64,000 bases of DNA, taken from contig NC_049983.1 of the NCBI RefSeq assembly GCF_000003815.2, positions 17,516,746 through 17,580,745 on the forward strand, written 5' to 3'. The notes beneath the pieces are model-generated. The model did no database searches. It was not told the origin of the DNA and saw only the letters and a program-made list of their open reading frames with translations. The translations under genes and the position numbers were made by a program. The stretch is from Branchiostoma floridae. Lineage: Eukaryota; Chordata; Leptocardii; Amphioxiformes; Branchiostomatidae. Below are positions 13,101 to 25,100 of the stretch, in pieces; within the stretch, counting starts at the first letter, position 1; every line of letters starts with the position of its first letter.

Positions 13101-16100
13101 GCCAATAGGAAAATTCTCCTTACGTCTCTGATAAACAAATAAGGACTGAGAGTATCATGTTTCGGCCTGTACTTTCCAGCATGCCTTCTCCTCATGGTAC
13201 CGCCCACATCACCACCACCACCGTCTCGACGTGAGCTTGCTGCGACATCACTCAGCCCCTCTCCATAATATCCCTGTTTTGTATGCAACGACATCCACCA
13301 CAACCTGGCTACTTCCTCACCCTGACCACAAGGCTTCCGTCCACATGACGGTCACACCACCATGTCATGTGTGTCCTGATTTGGCTTTAAGGTTTTCAGC
13401 GGCCTCGGACCACATCACCACGCCTTGTTACAACATACCTGCCTCTATTTGCTCAGGGGAAACCCGACACCACACTTTGGCAAATGGCTTTCTATTCCTG
13501 TTGTTATAAATATAGGCCTGATATCAACTTGTGTGTCCCCAGAGGGGTCAAGGTTTGAAGCTATACTGACAGACTTTCACTGTTCTTTTAATATATATAA
13601 TATATTTGATTATTTTGGATTAAAACTGTGTTCACTAGCACGTGACCCCAGGTTGACCCCTGTGCACAATACAACTTATGACCTACAGGACGATGATGCA
13701 ACAGTCTAGCTTACGTAACTGATAAGCCGTTTGTAAACACATCATACTTGGTGCTATGACAACCCAAAACAGCAAGGGGATGGTACATGGGCCAAGGGTC
13801 ACTACTGTATACTATGTTATACATACACACAGTCATGTTACATAGCAAATGAATCCTTACCCTTACATGAACCTTTGTATTTATCCAGACATATTATGCA
13901 ATTATTGAAGGCAGATTGCCAACTGCACAGCATTCAAGGAGAAGCAAGACACAAGACAATGAGGCCTGCCTTTCCCATAACAGTATAACAGGTGTCCCAT
14001 ATGATTTTTTGTTAATTCTTGACCAAAAAATTCTTAAGTTTCAGAATTTTGCCATTACAAGTGCACTTTGCTTTACCTTGAGGCACTGCAATCTGAGGCA
14101 TAGACGGTTCCCATAGTCTACAATCTTCTTGCTGGTGTTCTCAAGACTCTTCACTGGCTTTAGGCAAACTTTACCGTATCGATCCTTCATTCCTTCATAA
14201 AGGTTAGACATCCAGGTAATGATATACAAAATATGCAAAAGCAATGATTACTCAAGCTACTGGATTGAACTTGTCAGATGTTATAGACAGGACAAGTCCA
14301 ACAGGATGCTCAAACAATAGGAGCTTACTCTTACACTTGTCCTGAAGTTGTCTTCAATTGAGCTGTCTCCTCATCTTATTTACATATCAATTCATAGTTT
14401 TGGCTAATCACCTGGATGTCTAACCTTTATTAACATGTCAATAAGGGATGGATCGATGATGACATAGACTCTGATATTCAACCCGTTTCAACTAAGTCTT
14501 TTTCAAGAAGTGACAAAGAGTGATGTCACTGGTACTTATATACCCATTGAACGCCTCCTATTGTCTGTTACAATGTGTCAGGTCAGGTTGCCCTGTGTGA
14601 TCGGCCAATCAGAGTTCAGAAATCAGAGATGTTTTTAGCATCATAATTCTGAAATGTGCGTTATTGGCCAATCAGAGTTCAGAAATACTTCTTGGTTGAG
14701 GCGCTCTGTATGATTAGCCAATCAGAATTCAGTGATGTTTTTAGCATCATAATTCTAGAATGTGCCATTCACTCATCGGGGGTGGAATATAACTTTAAGA
14801 CCAACTCACCTTCCACAGTGCCTCCACCACTTTCTTGCCGACCTCCTTGGTCCTCTCCACCCCTCTCTCGATCACCTCCTTGGAGTGCTCCACCTTCTCT
14901 GCCACCACTTGCTTGGTTTCCCTCATGGTTTCCCCCATGGCCTCCTTAGTTTTCCTCATGGCCTCCTTGCTCCTGACCAGGGTCTCCCCCACGGCTTCCC
15001 TGGTGCCGACCACGGCCCACTCCACCCTGTCCTTGGCCTTGACGGCAGCTTCTCCCATCCTTTCCTTCGAGTGTACGTAAGCTTCCCCCACTCTCTCCCT
15101 TCCCCTGACGTAGACCTCCCCCCAGCGCTCCTTCCCGCGGACGTAGACCTCGTGAGTCCTCTCCATGGCCTGGTGCGTCTTCTTGGCGGCGTAGTGCGCG
15201 CAGGCGCGGGCCGTCTCCGAGCCCGGCAGCGGGAGGACCTGGATGGCGAAGGGGTCCACGGGATAGCAGTACCCTTCGTACTCGTCGTCTGTCTCATCCA
15301 CCTGGAGTCAGGAGAGAGCACAACAAGGGTCACAGTTAAGGTTGGAAACATTCACATTATAAAGGATTATCCTATCTAGCTAGCTAAAACTGGTTATAAG
15401 CAGCCACCGCTGGAGTTGCTAGTAGTAACGTGCATGAGGGAGTTGGTAAAAGTGTTGTCCTTTCTGAAATTCTGTCAACTCTACTTCTAGATTTGACACC
15501 TTCCTTCTTCCACCCTTCTTAATCAATCCCTAGGACCCTGTTCACACCAAGATTGGCAAATTAGGATTCACCTACGCACAAGATTGATCCCGTTTTGATC
15601 CTCCGATTTCAACTGAGTACCCTGGAAACCAGACTTTCAGCCAGGGCCGGCAGAGAATCTGTTCGGGAGCCAAGGCATGTCTTCCGGAGGACCTTAGATA
15701 AGCACTCCAGGGATTTGTCAGTTTGCCGGCCTAGCTAGACTGGCTAACTCTCTCTGCCAGCCCTGGCTAAAAGTCTGGTTTCCAGGGTATCAACTGAGGA
15801 GGTGGATTAGGTAGATATTGGGACCATTCACAAATCAAGATCACATCTGGATGAATTCCAATTTACGAATCCTGGTATGAATGGTGTTTTAGAGGTATGG
15901 GTACCATAGCAGACTTTTAAAGTGTTATTCAAATGAGGGAGTATTGACATGTGGAAAGTTGTTTTATACTATAATCCCACCTGTATGCATGCATGCATCC
16001 TAATCACCAAGTTTTACAATGATAGAAAAGATGATACAAGGTGTCAAATTTCCCATCTTAGAAACCAACAGTATGCATCAAGCAATCCGTAGTGTATTAC

Positions 16101-19100
16101 TGTAAATGCAGAAACTTGCGCGGTGGTTTAATGTTCGCGATTTTCGTGGTGGCCACTTCACCGTGAAGTTACAACCACCGCAAACATTCTTTCATGGCAG
16201 TAAGAGACTACAGTGCATAGTGCTACCGCGAACTTACAGCCACCGCGAAAAGTCCATTTTCCAGCTACCGCGAAATCGAATCCCAGCAAATTTACTTTCC
16301 TAAATTTTGTACATTCATTTACAGTATTATAACCTACTTAGGAAAAGACTTTTGTTCAGGAGAAAATATTGTACAAATATATAGCTTTGAACACCTTTTT
16401 TTGCTTTGACTTTGAAAAAAAGGAGATTCGATTCAGAAGTCAATCAAAAGCTTTTGGCAAGACAAAATTATGTATGTTATTTCCAATCTAAGTCTAGCAA
16501 GATAGAATTTAAAAAAAATTATTTTGTCTTAAGTGACACCAGGACAAGATAACTTGTATATGCAAGTATCCTTTCATGTTCTATATGTTGTAAAAAAAAA
16601 CCTTTCACTATTCGTGGTTTGATTATACTGCTGCAGGGATCACAAAGCAGGGGTAGGCAGTAGTCAGCTAGTTACACCATAAAGATTTTGTTTCTATGAC
16701 TACAAACTATGTTGCCTTTCACCACTAAATCAGGCAAAAAAACAAAACCTAAGCATATACAAAAATAATAATATGGGGGGGGGGGGGTGGAGGAACAATG
16801 AACTGAAACCACAATCACCAGCCGCATGCAAATCAGCCACTCTACCAACTACCTGGAGAAAACGAAACATCGTCATCAGTACACAGGACACAACCATGCA
16901 GGCACCTGCAAGCCATAACATAGGACAGCCACTACTACAATACAACCAATGTTAACAAAAAAGGGGAGGGGGCCACGGGCACGAAAACCACGGGACGACC
17001 ACATGCCAACACACCCATTGGATGCTTCCCGCCAGCGCTTCGATGCTGTCCTCGAGAAAAACCCGAACGTCAATCGGGTACAGAGACATTTCTTCCGAGC
17101 ACATGGAGGCGTTGTCCTGGAAAAATAACATGTCGGCAACATGGCAGGGAGTGTAGAGGAGTGATAGGCTGGTTATATAAACTGCTAAGACTGGTCATTT
17201 TGCACTGGGAAAGACATTTTCCACAGTTGATGGCATATTCTTGCTTACCAAGCCTGCAGTAAAAGTTGCCAACCAATCACGTCACCTGTTTTAGTCAAGA
17301 TATGACATGACTGGCTGGTAGCTTCATAGGGACAACAGGCAGACATGTGCCTTGGCACTGGGACGTTCCTGACTTCATTTACTCTCCAAGCAGAGTTGGG
17401 CTCCGGCTCTTTGAGGAGTTTTTATTGGGCTTTCTATTTTGTGCTTGTTTCTTGATGTCTCACAGCCTAGAGGTCCGATTAAAAAAAAAACATGCATAAA
17501 AATGTCAAAAAACGGCAGCAACCTAACCTCTGCTTGGAGAGTGATTTCATTGGCAAACGGATAGCCAGCGCTAATGTCCTCAGAAGGTTAGATTGTTGTC
17601 TATTTCACCATTTGTACAGTAATACAAGCTGCAAGCCTGTTAGGCAAGAATGTACATGTTGGAGGACTTTGATGTTGAGAAACATGTTTCTTGTTATTGT
17701 TATATGTTCCTGCATGTCATGACAAGAAACTATTTAGTATTAACTTTTAAAAGTTTAGTTGATATTTGATGACTAGATGTAAGTCAACCTTCCTAGTGCC
17801 TTTACAAGCTCAAAGTAACCAGTACTTATTAAAAACTATAAGTTGGACATATGATTTCACTTAGCAGCATATTAATATCAGTAAGAACACACAAATATCA
17901 CTGAAAAGAAAAGAAAAGACAGTTCTTCTGGCACAATATGGTAAGAAATAAAAAGAGCATACCAGCTCAAATAAGTTTGTCATTCTAAATATAATAAATT
18001 AAAGTAACTGATTGTATGATTACTGAAGTTAAGTACAGATTTTAACAGATAAAAACTTCAACTTTTGAGTTCAATAAAAGAAGAAGAACATACAACAACT
18101 TAGAATTTGTGTTTTTATGCATATACTAACACTAACATTACAGTAAAACTTTGTCTGGTACTAGTTAACACAAATCATTTTATAAGTACAACTGACATTA
18201 CTTTTTTACTTTGGTCTACTGCCTAACCAACATGCAAAGTACAAACATAATGTACCTTTATTCAGTGTTAATTCACACAACAAAGTGAAAAGAAAACAGA
18301 GATTAAAAAGTATCTACCTCTGTAACTCCTTCCCTGAGTTGCCTGGCTCCTTCCCTGCTAGTCACTTGATAAACAGGAGAAGTTCCATTTTCCTTGAAAA
18401 TTGAAGGAAAAGGAAATAAAAAGTCAACCCATACAGCAAAGTTTGAAGCAGTATTGTCAGTGAACAGATGTAAATAGCCACCTACATGGAAGAGACTTCA
18501 TGTGGATAAAAGACATTCTTTGATTGGTTTATCAATGATTCATCCTTTTAATTCTGCCTATGGACAGAAAGAAAAAGTGATTGACCATAGGATGGATGAA
18601 AGAAGGATGAGTACATACGAACATACAATAAGCTGGTTAATGGCTTAAACTGCACATGCACAACATGGTGCATTGTGGGTAGTACATCAACGTTAAAGGC
18701 ACCTGAGACATAAAGAAAACACAATGTATTAAGCATGGTCTAAGCAATTTCAGTTCAGTTTAGTTCATCCTCTGTAGAGAGGTGACCCGGCAAGAACTCA
18801 GTTTTTAAGTTTGGGGCCTTCACCTTTGACATATTACCCACAATGCATCTTGCTGCACATGCACAGTTCGAACACTCTGGAAACAAAGGGAAAGAAAGCA
18901 CTACTCTACTGGTATATTAGGGTTAATGAAAAAGAGTTTTGTGGTTAGATGGGGGCAGGAAGGCACTGGGGTACATGAAGCCAATGGTTAGAGAGACAGA
19001 CCAACAATTCATGGTAGAACACAGGGGGCTACACAAGCAATGGCAAAGTGGTGGCAGAGAAGTAGTAGACAGAGCTGAAGTCTAGCCTTGGGCCTTGTAG

Positions 19101-22100
19101 CCAGCTGGGTACCATCCATCGTAGTAACAGCTGGCTCTATCTTTTCCCTTGCTAACCATGGAGCAAGTGAAAATATCATTGAGTAACAGCTGGCTCTATC
19201 TTTTCCTTTGCTACCCATGGAGCAAGTGAAAATATCATTGAGCCAGCGGCCACTACAGAGGTACCCAGGCTAAGGGCCCAGGATTGTAATGTTAAGCTGT
19301 AATTCACTCCAAAACTTCTATTGACAGCTAGCAGGGAATATAGGCTGAATATGGCTGGACTGACATGCAAGAGACATCCTCCTACGCAGGGACATACAAC
19401 AGCGAAACCGCCTGTCTGGATGTATCCTGCTCTTTCAACCATCACTCTTATAGTTCCTGTGGACATCCCCCCAAAACCAGCTGTCAGCCAATCAGGGATA
19501 AGCCTTTCAGTTTTCAAAAGTGGTCTCGTCGAAGGATAAGCTCATTAAATATTCATAAGCAGGGCAGTCAGGAACTAAGGGTGACGGTTGAAAGAGCAGG
19601 GTACATCCAGACAGGCAGTTTCCATGTTGGATGTCCCTGCCTAGGAGGATGGCAAAAGAGGGACAGTCTAGTATATAATTAATTCAACAGGCTGTGCAGC
19701 ACAACATTAGTACATGTTACAGGAATAAAGGGAATTTCTAAAACCTAAGAACTATGAATGAATGAATGGATGATTGAAAGAAAGGTTTATTCTAAGGTTG
19801 TGAGAGGGCTGTCTCCAGAACCCATCCCCCTAGCCTGTGTTTACACAACCTCTCGCTGGCTGTGGTTAGGGTGGCAGCAATTGCAGGGCCGGTCGCTAGG
19901 GGCACGATTTTAGTCAGGCTACCATCCCTCCGTCCTGCCGTGTTAGCTTTGGTCTGGTTTGGTACCGGGTACCGGTACAGAAAATTCAGGTCCAGGTCCG
20001 GTTCAGGTCCAGAGGATCAGGTTCAGGTCTGGACCTGAACCTGATTCAGTATGTGAGAGCATGTGACTGGACGATACTAAAAACAATGGTACATTTCGCT
20101 AGACAAATAGTATGTTTTGTGGAGTATTTGACTCTCATTGGCATTCTACAATCCTGCAAGACTAACTCCCTCTGTACGATTGACTGGGAAACTTTGTAGA
20201 AATGACTATAATTTATAAACTCTACCTGCTTCGCTCTCGTTGTTTTCTTTGACCGGTAAGCCCCAAAATGTGTGCATTCTTGATCATATAATCCTTTTAT
20301 TTTCTAATAGTCCAACATCCGGTCCACCAATTTTTTTCAGGTCCGGTTTTTCCGGACCGGTCCAATAAGAAAAAACGGTTTTGTACAGGTTCACCGTACC
20401 GGTACCCAGCCCTAGTAGCCACTGTCAGGAGTGGACCAAAGTTAACAAGGCAGGACTCCAGGTTAAAATTATAACAACATAGGCTTCCAAACAGAAAGTG
20501 AGACTAACAAATTTTAAAGCTGGAGACAGCACGAACAACCTGTGTTTGGTACATTCTGTTGAATTGATTATCATAATTCAACTTCAAGCCTCAGGAAATT
20601 ACTGTTTTGACTTGAAATGTTCTAAAACCCTGGTCCACCATTGTTTATGGCGTTCTCTGAAGTGAAAGCAATAGGTCACAGCAGACAAGAAGACATTGAA
20701 GATTTCTAGAGACTCGCAACTAATGTTCTTTACAAATGGACAGAGAGAATTCATGCAGGCCAGTACCATTCTAACTAGTTCATCTGTATTTTGCAGTCTT
20801 GCGTCGCCACCACCTCTATGCATGTCTGCCGGCAGAACTATTGTCCCTTGTCTTGCCATGGCTTCTAGCGCCTGCCACAAAAGGAGGAAGGTTTGAATAT
20901 GCTGCACACACCCAACACAAGAAGCTAGCCATGACATTGGACATGACATTGTAGTCAGGACTGGAAACATGTTACATGTAAACGTGTTGCTTAAAAGGCT
21001 GGGAAAACGACAGAACAACTTTTGCTCTAGATGCGGTTCTTGATAAAACTTGAAATCCTTTAGGCAGTGTATTACAGTAGAGTTATTTTTTGTGACCTAT
21101 AAAAATTAAGTTTCAAGTCCTGATACAATTTTTTACTACATAGCAAGCAACAAAAACAGCAACAAATCATTACAGATGGAATAAAACAAAATGGAATAGA
21201 AAAGGTTACCTCTGGGTCTGACATTGAAAGACAGGCATCTTAGAATCACTACTTTCTGCTAAGTCTAAACATCTTACATTAATGATTGATTACATATATA
21301 TTGCGAAACAAAAAATAGAACAAATCTTAGTTTAAGGTACAACAGAAACAATATAGACTAATGTCAGGTGAACTATAATCAAAGCTCTCATTCAGTCAAC
21401 AATTAGATTTCTGTACTTAATTACCATTGTATTTTAAACATATAGTATAGGTTGAAAATGTATATACTTATATATGTACCCTTTAAAATTGGTTTAGGAC
21501 TACTACCTGAAGTTGAATGAACTCAATGACAATGTATGATTCAAAATTAAGAAAGTATTATAGTGTTGTCAACCTGGTAGAAATGTCATCATATTCACAT
21601 GATTTCTATACCCGCAGTTCCACTGAAGAAAGGCTAGCTATAGTTGGGCAGCCCTGGCTGTGAATGCTGAACAGCCTCCCCCCCCCCCCCCCAAAAAACG
21701 TAAATAAAATTATCACTATCAGTTGCACAGCTTAATTCTACTGTCTTTCTTGCCCAGTAATTACCTCCATGAAAAAATGGAGGTATAGTTTTGAGTGTGT
21801 CTGTGTGTGTGTTTGTCTGTGTGTTTGTGTGTTTGTGTGTGTGTCTGTGTGTCCGCATATTTGTGGTCATCATAACTTGAGAACCTCTTGATGGACTACG
21901 ATGATATTTGGTATGTAGGTAGGGGTTGGGAAGACGAAGGTCAAGGTCAATTTTGGGCCCCCTGGTGTGTGGCCTTGATACTGCAGCGCAACTTCCGGTT
22001 TTGCTATCTCGGTGTTCTGAACATGCTATGGTCAAGATTTTTAAGTATTAGATAGCTCTTGTGCTCAGGAAAAAATTACGTAAGTTTAGGCCCCCTAGCG

Positions 22101-25100
22101 TCTATTGTTTATTGTTTATTGTTCATTCACTCCTTTAGTTGTTAACATAACAATGCAGCAACTAATCTTCCAGGAGTAATACACATAAACACATACAGTT
22201 TGCAACATACACACATACAACATGTCAATAAAAAAATCATTAAACAAAAACACATGTGCCTTATCCAATAATCATCAATCATCCAGCCCCTCATGTGTCT
22301 TTAGCTAAGTCTCGCATATGTTTCACCAGCTGCCGTCTGAAAATCCTGGATGTGTTCGCAGTTTGCAGCTCATGTGATAGTTTGTTCCAATCTGTTGCTG
22401 CTCTATATGTGAAGGATTTTTTCAGGCTATTTGTTTTTGGTTTTTCAGTTCTTAAGTTTTTCCGTGCCGCGTGTCTCGTGTGATAACTATGCTGGTCCGA
22501 TACCAAATGTAGTCTACTGTACAATGAAGACGGCTCCCTGGCAAGGAGTACCTTGTGAAATGTACACATGCTGCTTACATAGAGTCTTTCGCTCACAGTT
22601 AACCATGATAAGACATTGTGCATATGCTTGATCGGGGTGCGATTAGTTCCCAAGGTAAGTCTGCCTGCTTTATTCTGCATCACTTGTAGCGCGGTGATGT
22701 TCTTTTGTGTAGTAGAAGCCCAAACCGCTGCACAGTAGTCAAGATGTTGCAAGGTAAGTGTTTCTGTTAACATTTTTACTAAGGACTGATCCAAGTATGC
22801 TGCACTCCTTCTGATGGCGCCCAGGGACCTAGCCATTTTCTTTATGGTTTCTTCTACATGGCGGTCCCACGTGAGACACTCATCCAAGGTGCTCCCAAGT
22901 AGCTTCATTGTTGTTACTTGTTGTATAGGGCATCCGTCAGCAAACAAGGTGAGTTTCGGTTTCTTTGACATTTTGGGTCTACTCCCAAGCAACATACACA
23001 TTGTCTTACTTGCATTCAAGAACAGTCTGTTTAGCCTCACCCAGTTACATATATTATTCAAATCTTCCTGTAAATTGACCGTTACTGTCTCCACTGATGG
23101 TGAGCACGTGTATGCAGATGTGTCGTCTGCATACATTTCGGGGATCGTTTCCCTCACGGCAAAAGGTAGGTCATTTGTAAATATTGTGAACAGCAGGGGG
23201 CCAAGGCAACTACCTTGGGGTACGCCACAATTAACCTCCCTAAACGGTGAGTTCGTGCCGTTGAAGTGTACACACTGTTCTCTTCCAGCTAGGTAACTGT
23301 CCATCCAATGCACTGCTGTGTCTGAGAAACCGTAGCACGCCAGTTTTTGTAACAGAAAGCTGTGATCCACCAAGTCAAAGGCAGCGGAAAAATCCAAGAA
23401 TATGACCCCGACGATGTTACCCTGGTCGATCTTACGATACCAGTCATCTACTAGTTGCAAGAGTGCAGTGCATGTCGAGTGATGTTTTCTGTAGGCGTGT
23501 TGGTGGGGTGACATCAGGTCATTCACTATGAAATAGTCCGATATTTGAGAACTCACAACTTTCTCCATCACCTTACTGAAAGCAGGTAAGAGACTTATTG
23601 GTCTGCTGTTCGGCCCGCTTAAGCGAGTCGTAGCCGACTTGGGCAGAGGAACAACCTTGGCTCTTTTCCATGCCGTCGGATACTCAGAGGTAATGAGCGA
23701 TAAGTTTATGATGTAGCAAAGTGGTCTGGCAATTTGATCGGCAGCCAACCTTAACAGCTTGTTGTCGACATTGTCAAGTCCAGTAGCTTTCCCATCAGAT
23801 AAGGACAGAAGGTGTTTGTGGATCTGTTCCCAATGTGTCAGTTGAAAGTCAAAACTACAGTCCTTTCCCACCATGACCTTATCCCTTATCAGCTGGAGAA
23901 GGTCCCCGTTTGTTTGCGAGTCCAACCCTGCTCTCAGAGAGTTCACCTTCTGCGTAAAGAATGAGTTGAAGTAGTCCGCTACGTCACCAGCCTTAGTGAG
24001 GATCTCTCCTTCCCGCTCTACAGTACAGGCTGACCGACGATGTCTAGTTTGGGAATAGCAGGGGCATTTTTGTCAAAAACTTCTGACGAGGATAACTCAA
24101 GAAGGGAACAACGGATTTTCATCATTTTTGGTATGTAGGTACCTTAGACAATTTTGTACAAGATTAAATACTAATTATGCAAAATAGGAGTACATTTGCA
24201 TAATTAATGAGGATATTATATCATGGCAGTTTTTTCAATGTATCTCTTGTCCTGGATGTGATATGGTCTTGACATTTGGCTGGTAGATAGCTTGCAGTGT
24301 CATGACAAAGTGGGGCAGGTTTCAGCCCCCTAACATTTAATTGCGGAACTGCAGGGGCGTTTTTGTCAAGACATTCTAAAGAGGATAACTGCAGAAAGGA
24401 TTGATGGATTGGCATCATACTAGGCATGCGGGTACCTTAGGCAAATATGTTCATAATGATATACATTTTATGCAAATGAGGACTTAATTTGCATGATTAA
24501 TGAGGAAATTGTATAATTCCATTGTTTTCAATAACTGGACTTCAATAAATGTAACACATGTTAACTATGATAGGTGGAATATAAGCAGATACCAAATATG
24601 GTAATGAGGAACTTATTTGCATAATTTATGTAAAAATTGCAAAAACGCTTTATGATTAATAATGATAATTTTATAATGGTGACATGTGTACGTTAGTCAA
24701 TGATGAACAATACCATGCATAAATTATGTTAATGTGCTAGTCAATTGCATGAAATTTACGAAAGCTCTAAATTTTCATGGAGGTATGAGGTCGCCGAACT
24801 CTAGTTCTAGTCAGGTTTGAACCTATGCATTTGCTGGGCAATAAATCCTCAGTGATTGGGAACCTTACATCTAACATAATATATGATGAGGTAAAAAATC
24901 TAATCTTCTACACCTCCAAATTTGAAGATGGACAAAATTGTGAATGGTTTTACACAATTACAATACCCCAGAAACAGTTTATTTCCTTTCATTTAATTTC
25001 ATTTTCCACCTGACATTCTATATGTGCAATACCAGCATGACCTGCGATCTCCTTGCTGATTTACTGTGCAAGTAAATCATATTTTTATACATGATTCTTC

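Larger units (their letters stand above)
21762..24785. mobile_element. TIR repeat element (TACCTCCATGAAAA ends) split by a nested retrotransposon
   Basis: The left end TACCTCCATGAAAA (21762-21775) and right end TTTTCATGGAGGTA (24772-24785) are perfect inverted repeats. Between them are tandemly related blocks containing TTTGGTATGTAGGTA, GCAGGGGC(A/G)TTTTTGTCAA and TTTGCATAATTAATGAGG. The blocks are interrupted between about 22101 and 24040 by a reverse-transcriptase fragment. A GT-rich microsatellite lies at about 21795-21850. The left blocks resemble the tandem repeat at 53.7-54.4 kb in inverse orientation. Confidence 0.7.

Noticed and set aside
14762-15379. 205-codon Pro/His/Leu-rich frame on the plus strand
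   Set aside because: It is the antisense shadow of ADIPOR exon 4; its composition reflects the complement of the Glu/Lys repeat.
22814-23296. 160-codon plus-strand frame
   Set aside because: Antisense shadow of the reverse transcriptase.
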